Positions 7,638 to 13,999 of a DNA stretch of 19,039 bases are shown here, piece after piece (the first letter of the stretch is position 1; the number at the start of each line of letters is the position of its first letter). Under the pieces are notes generated by a model that worked only from the letters and a program-made list of their open reading frames with translations, was not told the origin of the DNA and searched no databases. The stretch is from Opitutia bacterium (lineage in GTDB: Bacteria; Verrucomicrobiota; Verrucomicrobiia; Opitutales; UBA953), in assembly GCA_003485955.1 (NCBI GenBank), contig DNHH01000068.1:1-19039 (forward strand), given 5' to 3'. The position numbers were made by a program, and so were the translations under genes.

Positions 7638-8501
7638 TCACTCACCACTCCACTCGCCGGTGTTGCCGCGACCGTGCGGTTTTCCACCGAAGCAATACGG
7701 GCACGACTTCTCGTAAACATAGCGCGGGTCTTTCTGCTGCTCTGCCGACAAGGGCATTTGACAATTAAAGCAGAGAACCGAATCCGTCGGCTGTAGCTTG
7801 GGATCGAGACCGACGCGTTCATCAAAGACGAAGCACTCGCCGTCGTAATGATCGCCGCCGACTTCTTCAAAGTACTTAAGGATACCACCGTCAAGCTGAT
7901 GCACATTCTTGTAGCCCAGCATTTCCATAAACGGACCAGCTTTTTCGCAGCGAATACCACCTGTGCAGAACATCACAACGGGTCGGTCTTTTAAATCAGC
8001 AGGAAGCTTTTCGACGGCCTTCGGAAAATCACGGAAGTTCCAGATGTCTGGAGCGATGGCTCCACGGAATGTACCCATACGGACTTCATACTTATTACGC
8101 GTATCGAGCATAACCACGGGACGTCCTTCATCGAGCCAGCGCTTAAGCTCAGCGGCTTTCAACTTCGGCGAAGGCTTGCGCGCTGGGTCCACCCCAGGAA
8201 TACCGAAGGCGATAATTTCTTGTTTAATCTTCACCAGCATCCGCTTGAACGGCTGCTCAGCAGAGGGACTTTCCTTGGGGGTAACATCTGCGAGGCCCGG
8301 TATCGAACGGATCAAGGCGAGAACCACGGCCAATTGTTCCTGCGTACCTGCGAGGAAGAAATTAATGCCTTCAGGAGCTAGTAGAATGGTGCCTTTGATT
8401 CCCTGAAGCGTGCATGTCTCGAACAACTTAACCTTCCAGGACTCTAAGTCACCCAAGGGGGTAAACTTATAACAGGAAAGGTTGATGACACGTGCCGACA
8501 T
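7638..8501 (-). CDS. trhO: tRNA uridine-34 hydroxylase (TrhO/YceA), rhodanese-like
   Basis: TrhO makes 5-hydroxyuridine at wobble position 34 of certain tRNAs using oxygen, the prephenate-independent route to cmo5U-type modifications. The 287-residue product has the family order: an N-terminal alpha/beta domain (residues 1-95, with LLAPEGINFFLAG at 40-52), a rhodanese domain with LDTRNKYEVRMGTFRGA (132-148) and active-site loop FCTGGIRCEKAG (178-189; Cys179 and Cys185), and a C-terminal zinc-ribbon-like pair C244-x2-C247 and C267-x2-C270. E. coli TrhO has about 350 residues, but shorter members are common. The CTGGIRCEK loop distinguishes it from sulfurtransferase rhodaneses. It lies downstream of ilvB on the same strand, with a possible tiny reading frame between. 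No Shine-Dalgarno motif precedes the ATG. Confidence 0.93.
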   Translation of the reverse strand: MSARVINLSCYKFTPLGDLESWKVKLFETCTLQGIKGTILLAPEGINFFLAGTQEQLAVVLALIRSIPGLADVTPKESPSAEQPFKRMLVKIKQEIIAFGIPGVDPARKPSPKLKAAELKRWLDEGRPVVMLDTRNKYEVRMGTFRGAIAPDIWNFRDFPKAVEKLPADLKDRPVVMFCTGGIRCEKAGPFMEMLGYKNVHQLDGGILKYFEEVGGDHYDGECFVFDERVGLDPKLQPTDSVLCFNCQMPLSAEQQKDPRYVYEKSCPYCFGGKPHGRGNTGEWSGE

Positions 8502-8564
8502 GGCGCCCAGTTTGTCGAAGGCGACAGAACTGAAAAGACCGAAAGAGGGTTATCTCGGGTAGGA

Positions 8565-8636
8565 TTAGTTCTTACCGTTACCACCGAGCATAACCCCGGC
8601 AAAAACAATTAGCACAATGATCAAGATGACGGTCAC
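8565..8636 (-). CDS. Possible 23-residue membrane peptide
   Basis: A GTG-started reading frame begins 18 nt after the ilvB stop codon, in the same frame. It encodes a peptide starting MTVILIIVLIVFAGVMLGG and ending in NGKN, that is, one hydrophobic segment of about 15-18 residues with a short polar C-terminal tail. AGGCGAG lies a few bases before the GTG and could act as a weak Shine-Dalgarno site. The frame ends 63 nt before trhO. The composition is typical of single-pass small membrane proteins and unlike a random frame, but it is too short to judge from one genome. I do not recognise a family. It is not ilvN, which encodes a soluble ACT-domain protein of at least 80 residues. Confidence 0.35.
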   Translation of the reverse strand: MTVILIIVLIVFAGVMLGGNGKN

Positions 8637-8654
8637 CGTAACTCGCCTGAGCGG

Positions 8655-10463
8655 TTAATCCGTCAAGATCTCCATCGCCGACTTCTTCTGCGGGATGAAG
8701 GGCAAGACGTGTTCCGTGTAAGGCACAACCACATCAAGAATGTAAGGCCCGTCGTGCGCTAACATTTCCTGAATAGCTTCACGGAGTTCGGAGCGCTTGA
8801 TGACGCGACGTCCTTTAACGCCGAAGCCGTCAGCAATCTTTACGAAATCAGGGTAGAGGCCGCCGATGTTATCAGGAGAACCAATGTTAGTAGGGTCGCC
8901 GAGAATGGTATGTCCGCGGACGCCTGAGTAGAAACGATCTTCCCACTGCATCACCATGCCAAGGTGTTGATTGTTCAACAGGAGAATCTTGGCGTTAATC
9001 TTCTCAATCGCCATGGTGGCGAGCTCCTGGATGTTCATCAGGAAAGATCCATCGCCGTCGATATCGATAACTTGCTTCTCAGGATGCGCGACCTTGGCGC
9101 CGATAGCTGCGGGGAGACCGAAGCCCATCGTGCCGGCACCGAGTGAAGAGATGAACGTACGGGGATCGTTGAAGTGGTAGTACTGTGGCGTCCACATCTG
9201 GTGCTGACCGACACCGGTACTAATAATGCACTTACCCTTGGATTCTTCGAAGAGCACCTGGACAGCCTCTTGAGGCATGATGTGCTTTGTCTTCGAATGA
9301 TCGTAAGCAAATGGGAATGGGTGCTGTTGCTTCCAGCCGTCAATCGTGCGATACCAACCTGCGAGGTTTGGTTTCTTAAACTTCTTCTTCGCCAGCGCAG
9401 TTAAACGCGAGAGGGCATACTTGGCATCCGAGTGGATGGGATAATCAGCGAATTTATTCTTATGGTGCTCGGAGCGATCGATATCGATGTGAACGATGGT
9501 CGCATCGGGTGCGAATTTCTCAATCACACCCGTGATACGGTCGTCAAAGCGCGCACCAATGGTAATAAGCAGATCGCTCTTACAGACAGCCCAATTGCCG
9601 GCGACGGTTCCGTGCATGCCATACCAATAAAGTGACTGGTGATGATTAACGGGGAATGCACCTAAGCCCATGAGCGTCGACGCCACAGGGATATTGGTGT
9701 ACTCGGCAAATGCGCGTAGTTCCTTGTAAGCGTTACCGGAAAGGATGCCACCACCCACGTAGAGAACGGGCTGCTTGGACTTCTCGATTAGGCGGAGAAC
9801 TTGATTGAGTTCATCGTCCGATGCATGCGGCGGGACTTGTAAACCTGGAATGCTAACGTCGTCGATCGACTTAGGGAATACCGGGACGAATTCGACTTGT
9901 TGGATATCTTTGGGGATATCAATCACGACGGGACCTGGGCGACCTGTAGTGGCAATCTTGAATGCCTTATACATGATGCTCGGTAAGTCGTTGTAATCGA
10001 GCACGAGGAACGAGTGCTTCACGATCGGCAATGTCATGCCGTAGAAGTCCGTCTCTTGGAAAGCGGCACGGCCAATGAACTGCTGGTAAACTTGTCCCGT
10101 GATACAAATCAAAGGAATGGAATCCATATGCGCGTCGGCAATGGCAGTGACGAGATTTGTGGCACCTGGACCTGAAGTCGCCATGCAAACACCTGGCTTA
10201 CCGGTCGCACGAGAATAGCCCTGCGCCATGAAAGCACCACCTTGCTCATGACGTGGCAGAATGGTACGGATTTTATTAGTACGCGTGAGGGCTTGGTGGA
10301 GCTCCATCGACGCACCGCCTGGATAAGCAAAAATGGTGTCGACGCCTAGGTTCTCTAAGCAACGTACCATAACATCACAGCCTCGCATTTGGCCTCCGGT
10401 CTTTGCAGACGCAGTGGCAGCTAGGGTGGAAGGTGCCTTCCGGGCTGCGTTTTTCTTGCTCAT
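8655..10463 (-). CDS. ilvB: Acetolactate synthase large (catalytic) subunit
   Basis: This enzyme joins two pyruvates to 2-acetolactate, or pyruvate and 2-oxobutyrate to 2-aceto-2-hydroxybutyrate, the first common step of Val, Leu and Ile synthesis; it needs thiamine diphosphate, Mg and FAD. The 602-residue product has the TPP N-domain with the catalytic Glu73 in RHEQGGAFMAQGY (71-83), SGPGATN (97-103), the central FAD domain with GARFDDR (303-309), and the TPP C-domain with IDGDGSFLMN (468-477) and LLNNQHLGMVMQWEDRFY (495-512). It has the typical AHAS C-terminus ending in a hydrophobic VLPFIP segment. An in-frame ATG at 10571 adds 36 residues with no family likeness and would overlap the upstream extension of the divergent sulfatase, so 10463 is preferred. 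No ilvN or ilvC is beside it. The first 25 residues are an Ala/Lys-rich, poorly conserved leader. Confidence 0.95.
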   Translation of the reverse strand: MSKKNAARKAPSTLAATASAKTGGQMRGCDVMVRCLENLGVDTIFAYPGGASMELHQALTRTNKIRTILPRHEQGGAFMAQGYSRATGKPGVCMATSGPGATNLVTAIADAHMDSIPLICITGQVYQQFIGRAAFQETDFYGMTLPIVKHSFLVLDYNDLPSIMYKAFKIATTGRPGPVVIDIPKDIQQVEFVPVFPKSIDDVSIPGLQVPPHASDDELNQVLRLIEKSKQPVLYVGGGILSGNAYKELRAFAEYTNIPVASTLMGLGAFPVNHHQSLYWYGMHGTVAGNWAVCKSDLLITIGARFDDRITGVIEKFAPDATIVHIDIDRSEHHKNKFADYPIHSDAKYALSRLTALAKKKFKKPNLAGWYRTIDGWKQQHPFPFAYDHSKTKHIMPQEAVQVLFEESKGKCIISTGVGQHQMWTPQYYHFNDPRTFISSLGAGTMGFGLPAAIGAKVAHPEKQVIDIDGDGSFLMNIQELATMAIEKINAKILLLNNQHLGMVMQWEDRFYSGVRGHTILGDPTNIGSPDNIGGLYPDFVKIADGFGVKGRRVIKRSELREAIQEMLAHDGPYILDVVVPYTEHVLPFIPQKKSAMEILTD

Positions 10464-10484
10464 GATTAGGTTAAAATTGGATAC

Positions 10485-10502
10485 AGGCCGACAATGCGGC
10501 CT
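10485..10502. other. GC-rich stem-loop in the ilvB leader
   Basis: AGGCCG (10485-10490) and CGGCCT (10497-10502) form a perfect 6-bp stem with a 6-nt loop (ACAATG). It sits 22-39 nt upstream of the ilvB ATG on the minus strand. It could be a leader hairpin or a dyad operator. There is no leader peptide rich in branched-chain residues and no T-tract, so attenuation of the enteric type is not supported. Confidence 0.35.
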
Positions 10503-10575
10503 AAGTAATGAAAAGTTGAGAAAAGGAAGGCGACGCTCGAGGGCAAGGCGGAATGCTTGCCCAAGAGCCAAGAAA

Positions 10576-10588
10576 GCCTAGTTTAGGC
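10576..10588 (+). other. Small stem-loop just before the sulfatase start
   Basis: GCCTA (10576-10580) pairs with TAGGC (10584-10588) around a GTT loop, ending 6 nt before the sulfatase ATG. The 3' arm contains the only AGG near that start, so the stem could mask a weak ribosome-binding site. With five base pairs this may be chance. Confidence 0.25.
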
Positions 10589-10594
10589 CTATTC

Positions 10595-12055
10595 ATGGCC
10601 TTTCGTACCCTACTTTGCCTATTTTCGGCAGCCTGTTTAGCCAAACAGCCCAACGTCATTTTCATGCTCTCGGATGACCATTCCCCTGCGTCTATTTCCG
10701 CTTACGGGCCAAGTCATCTCACCACCGGCGGCTTTGCCTCCACCCCGAATATCGACCGCATCGCCAAAACCGGGATGATTTTTCAGAACTGTTACGCAGC
10801 GAATTCTATCTGCACACCCAGTCGCGCTGCGATTCTCACCGGACAACACAGTCACCACAACGGTGTCTACACCTTGCAAGACCCTCTAGATCCGCAACGC
10901 CGTCACATCGCGCACTGGTTTACAGAAGCAGGTTATCAAACCGCTATCTACGGGAAGTGGCACTTAGAAACGTCTCCCCAAGGATTTCAGACCTGGGAAG
11001 TTTTTCGTAATCAAGGTGAGTACCGAAACCCAACGTACTTAACACTGGATGCGCCAAAAAAAGGTCATACTGAAAAAGGTTATGCTGACGAAGTTTCCAC
11101 CGACAAAGCTCTCGGCTGGTTGCAGAAGCGAGACCCTAATAAACCTTTTCTACTCTGCTTACATTTTAAAGCACCTCACAGAAATTGGGTTCCCGCTGAA
11201 CGTTATGCCCGTCGATTTGAAGGTGTGACAATTCCCGAGCCCAAGACACTCCTCGATGACTGGGAGAATCGTAGTAATGCCATCACGCGTAATCACCAGA
11301 CGATTGGGCGGGATATGACGGTCAATGACCTCAAGACCCCCAAGCCTGAAGGCCTGCAAGGCGACGCTCTCCGTCAATGGGCCTACCAGCGCTACATCAA
11401 GGACTACCTGAATACCGCCCAGGTGGTTGACGACAGCGTGGGTCGCGTACTCGATTGGCTCAAAGCCAACGGACTCGAAGAGAACACCATTGTCATTTAC
11501 TCGTCCGACCAAGGGTTCTTTACCGGCGAACACGGATTTTTTGATAAACGCTGGATGTACGAACCTTCAACACGCATGCCATTGGTCGTGCGTGCACCGG
11601 GCGTAACTCAGGCAGGCAGCGAATCGCGCGCGCTGGCGTCAAATATCGACTTTGCACCCACCCTCCTCGAGCTCACCGGCGTTCGCCCAAACTTATCTGC
11701 ATCTGAGAAATTTGATGGCGCCTCGCTCGTCCCTCTCTTGCGCAGAGAAATCCCGAATGATTGGCGCACCGCGGTGTACTACCGCTACTGGGAGCATAAT
11801 TCAAATGAACACCCGGTGCCGAATCACTTCGGCATCCGCACGGCTACGCACAAGCTCATCTGCTACCAAGGACAACCACACGGCATGCGAGCCGCCTCCA
11901 AAATCGCCACACCTGAAGAATGGGAACTTTTTGATTTAGTCAAAGACCCCAATGAGATGGTTAATGTCTACAATGACTCCGCCTATGTAGACGTTCGCAA
12001 AACACTCACCGCTCAACTCAAAGCGGAGCGTGAGCGAAATGGTGATACTCGCTAA
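10595..12055 (+). CDS. Secreted sulfatase (type I, formylglycine-dependent)
   Basis: Predicted to remove sulfate esters from a sulfated glycan or other organic sulfate outside the cytoplasm. The chosen start gives 486 residues with a short signal peptide (MAFRTLLCLFSAACLAKQ); a start at 10553 adds 14 polar residues before it. Alkaline-phosphatase-fold motifs: metal-binding LSDDH (25-29), the formylglycine site C73-T-P-S-R77 in NSICTPSRAAILTG, GKWHLE (120-125), HFKAPHRNW (190-198), and SSDQGFFTGEHGFFDKRWMYE (303-323) with Asp305, His313 and Lys318 in the usual positions. Cys73 must be converted to formylglycine by an enzyme not in this window. The GEHGFFDKRWMYEPSTRMPL block is typical of the large S1 sulfatases of Verrucomicrobiota, Planctomycetota and Bacteroidota, including iduronate- and N-sulfoglucosamine-type enzymes; the substrate cannot be named. 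A Cys at position 14 in the signal (SAAC) might instead be a lipobox. It converges on the ThuA-like gene. Confidence 0.93.
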   Translation: MAFRTLLCLFSAACLAKQPNVIFMLSDDHSPASISAYGPSHLTTGGFASTPNIDRIAKTGMIFQNCYAANSICTPSRAAILTGQHSHHNGVYTLQDPLDPQRRHIAHWFTEAGYQTAIYGKWHLETSPQGFQTWEVFRNQGEYRNPTYLTLDAPKKGHTEKGYADEVSTDKALGWLQKRDPNKPFLLCLHFKAPHRNWVPAERYARRFEGVTIPEPKTLLDDWENRSNAITRNHQTIGRDMTVNDLKTPKPEGLQGDALRQWAYQRYIKDYLNTAQVVDDSVGRVLDWLKANGLEENTIVIYSSDQGFFTGEHGFFDKRWMYEPSTRMPLVVRAPGVTQAGSESRALASNIDFAPTLLELTGVRPNLSASEKFDGASLVPLLRREIPNDWRTAVYYRYWEHNSNEHPVPNHFGIRTATHKLICYQGQPHGMRAASKIATPEEWELFDLVKDPNEMVNVYNDSAYVDVRKTLTAQLKAERERNGDTR

Positions 12056-12069
12056 GTCGAAACGTTAAC

Positions 12070-12891
12070 TCAGCGACCGTAACCGGCAGCGGCTTTACCA
12101 TCTGGACCGAGGCGACCGGTGGCCCAAAGCACGCCACGGGTGACGAGATCCAAGTAACGAGGATCTTGAACTGTGGCATTATTGTGGGCGAGGGTTGTGC
12201 TAAAGATACGGGTATTCTTGGGACCGTAGGTATTCGTCCAAACAACAACCGCTTCCGTAACCTTATCTGGCTTACCGTCTTTGCCTTTTTGCACCTGCTT
12301 GCCTTTGGCGAGTACGTGACCGGTTAAAATAGCGACGTTGTTGTAAAGCTCTTCGTTACCTGTCGTCCAATTAGGAAGTCCAACGGAAGCCGGTGATGTC
12401 GTGTCGACATAGGTAATCTCAATCGGGAGCTGCGGACCGTGACCTGATGATTGCAATCCGAGGTATTCAAACCAAGCAGCATTATCGGCACCGGCTTTGA
12501 CAGCCTGACCATAGTTTCCGAAGCGGTAAGAGTGCATCGCACAGTGCAAATTCACTGCGGGGAGTCCATTCCGGTGGGCTACGAGAATCTTTTCGATGTA
12601 GGCTTTATCTTTCACATCGGCCGCGCACTCATCGTGAACGACCACATCAAAGTCTTTTCCCCAGTTGGGTTGATTAAAAATATCGAAAGTTACGTCTGTG
12701 CCTTTGGAAGGACTGTAAGCGTGGGTGACCTTGACGTTGGCACGCTCCATTAAACCTTTTTCTATGATCACATGCTGGGCGGCATAATCGTGGCAGCACC
12801 CACCGGTCACGAGTAGCACGCGAATCGGGGCAGGGGTTTCTGCCGCAAAGACAGAAGTTGCTACAGTTAAGAGGAGGGTAAGGTTACGCAT
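12070..12891 (-). CDS. Secreted ThuA-like domain protein
   Basis: The 273-residue product has a cleavable signal (MRNLTLLLTVATSVFAAE, cut near residue 17) and a single ThuA-like domain of the class I glutamine-amidotransferase-like fold: RVLLVTGGCCHDYAAQ (24-39), the DVVVHDECA strand (82-90), NGLPAVNLHCAMHSYR (108-123), PIEITYVD (156-163), and the C-terminal block VVVWTNTYGPKNTRIFSTTL (215-234) with DPRYLDLVTRGVLWATGRL (243-261). ThuA was first named for trehalose utilisation in rhizobia, but the secreted versions common in Verrucomicrobiota and Planctomycetota have no firmly known reaction and often neighbour glycan-degradation genes. It lies 68 nt downstream of trxB on the same strand and converges on the sulfatase (14-nt gap). 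A role with the sulfatase is plausible but unproven. The leader is C-rich with no Shine-Dalgarno site. Confidence 0.88.
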   Translation of the reverse strand: MRNLTLLLTVATSVFAAETPAPIRVLLVTGGCCHDYAAQHVIIEKGLMERANVKVTHAYSPSKGTDVTFDIFNQPNWGKDFDVVVHDECAADVKDKAYIEKILVAHRNGLPAVNLHCAMHSYRFGNYGQAVKAGADNAAWFEYLGLQSSGHGPQLPIEITYVDTTSPASVGLPNWTTGNEELYNNVAILTGHVLAKGKQVQKGKDGKPDKVTEAVVVWTNTYGPKNTRIFSTTLAHNNATVQDPRYLDLVTRGVLWATGRLGPDGKAAAGYGR

Positions 12892-12933
12892 AGTAAGTGG
12901 GGGTGTACGGAGGACAGTAGACTGGAGCTAAAG

Positions 12934-12947
12934 TTCCCCAAAGGGAA
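12934..12947 (-). terminator. Possible weak hairpin between trxB and the ThuA gene
   Basis: TTCCC (12934-12938) and GGGAA (12943-12947) form a 5-bp stem with a 4-nt loop, 12 nt beyond the trxB stop. In the trxB direction it is followed by CTTTAGCT, not a true T-tract. It may slow or end trxB transcription, or the ThuA gene may simply be read through from trxB. Confidence 0.25.
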
Positions 12948-12959
12948 GCCGGCTATCCG

Positions 12960-13886
12960 TTATTCCTGATCGGCCAACCAGCGTTCTGCTTCAATGGCTG
13001 AGCGACAACCCATGCCAGCAGCTGTGATGGCTTGGCGATAAACATGGTCCGCACAATCGCCAGCAACAAAGACGCCAGGCAGGTCGGTGGATACGGTGTT
13101 ATCGTGAGCCACAAAATAGCCATTAGTATCTACTTTAAGTTGATCGGCAAAAACTTTGGTGTTGGGGGTGTGGCCGATAGCAATGAATACGCATTTTGTC
13201 GGAATGACGCGGGAGCCTTTACCTGATTCTTCGACCTTGAGGCCATTCACTTTACCGTCTTCACCGCCGATCACCTCGACAGGCGCACAGTTCAAAGCGA
13301 GTTCGATTTTTTCATGATCCTTCACGCGGCGTACCATAATCTCGGAAGCACGGAAACTATCACGACGATGGACGAGTGTCACCTTGCTCGCAAAGCGCGT
13401 TAAGAAGAGTGCTTCTTCGCAGGCAGAGTCTCCACCGCCGACGACAACAACTTCCATGCCGCGGTAAAAAGCACCATCACACGTAGCACAGGTGGTAACA
13501 CCTTTGCCGCCGTAGTATTTCATCTCACCAGGAATACCGAGCAATCGAGGCGAAGCACCGGTAGCGAGAATGACAGCTTTGGCTTCGTAAGTTTTTTCAG
13601 CACCTTGAAGTTTCTTTGTCGTGCCTTTGAGATCAACCGACTGGATAAGGTCATATTCAAAGCGGGCACCAAAACGTTCGGCCTGGGCGCGCATGTTGCT
13701 AATCAGCTCATTGCCATCGACTCCATGGGCGAACCCAGGGAAGTTCTCGACCTCGGATGTGGTGGTCAATTGGCCCCCCGGTTGACCGCCCTCAATCACG
13801 AGGGGACTCAGGTTTGCACGTGCAGCGTATATAGCGGCGGTCAGGCCTGCACAGCCCGTACCAAGGATAATGACGTTTTCGGCCAT
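12960..13886 (-). CDS. trxB: Thioredoxin reductase (NADPH, low-molecular-weight type)
   Basis: This cytoplasmic flavoenzyme transfers electrons from NADPH to thioredoxin. The 308-residue product has the usual length (E. coli: 321). FAD domain: ILGTGCAGLTAAIYAARANL (7-26), EGGQPGGQLTTTSEVENFPGF (32-52) and ATGASPR (108-114). The redox motif C133-A-T-C136-D is in the NADPH domain with VVGGGDSACEEA (148-159) and HRRDSFRAS (173-181), whose Arg residues mark NADPH preference. FAD motif GVFVAGDCAD (271-280) closes the fold. The first glycine motif is GTGCAG where most TrxBs have GSGPAG, placing a non-catalytic Cys12 beside the FAD. A related ferredoxin-NADP reductase is excluded by the CATC motif. 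It is divergent from secA, with no Shine-Dalgarno motif; the start codon lies in a dyad (13884-13908). Confidence 0.96.
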   Translation of the reverse strand: MAENVIILGTGCAGLTAAIYAARANLSPLVIEGGQPGGQLTTTSEVENFPGFAHGVDGNELISNMRAQAERFGARFEYDLIQSVDLKGTTKKLQGAEKTYEAKAVILATGASPRLLGIPGEMKYYGGKGVTTCATCDGAFYRGMEVVVVGGGDSACEEALFLTRFASKVTLVHRRDSFRASEIMVRRVKDHEKIELALNCAPVEVIGGEDGKVNGLKVEESGKGSRVIPTKCVFIAIGHTPNTKVFADQLKVDTNGYFVAHDNTVSTDLPGVFVAGDCADHVYRQAITAAGMGCRSAIEAERWLADQE

Positions 13887-13908
13887 ACCGCATTGGTGGC
13901 AAGGTATG
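13884..13908 (-). other. Dyad around the trxB start codon
   Basis: CATACC (13884-13889) and GGTATG (13903-13908) form perfect 6-bp arms separated by 13 nt. On the minus strand the second arm to be transcribed, GGTATG, contains the trxB ATG. The dyad could be an operator for a dimeric regulator in the trxB/secA divergent region, or an mRNA stem that covers the start codon. There is no independent support. Confidence 0.25.
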
Positions 13909-13999
13909 CCCCCAGCGCAAGGCGAGAGAATAAAAATGCCTCCCCTTCCGCCTTGCCCATCCCGCCCCCGTCCCGTTCATTGTTAAACCGACCCGCTCG

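Noticed and set aside
7963..8406. 147-codon plus-strand frame inside trhO
   Set aside because: Antisense shadow of a conserved gene, with no domain or start signal.
10464..10571. 36-residue N-terminal extension of IlvB (start at 10571)
   Set aside because: The added residues have no family likeness, cover the AGGCCG dyad, and would overlap the sulfatase's upstream extension; the ATG at 10463 begins the usual leader.
10553..10594. 14-residue extension of the sulfatase (start at 10553)
   Set aside because: It would place charged and polar residues before the signal peptide; the ATG at 10595 gives a normal signal sequence.
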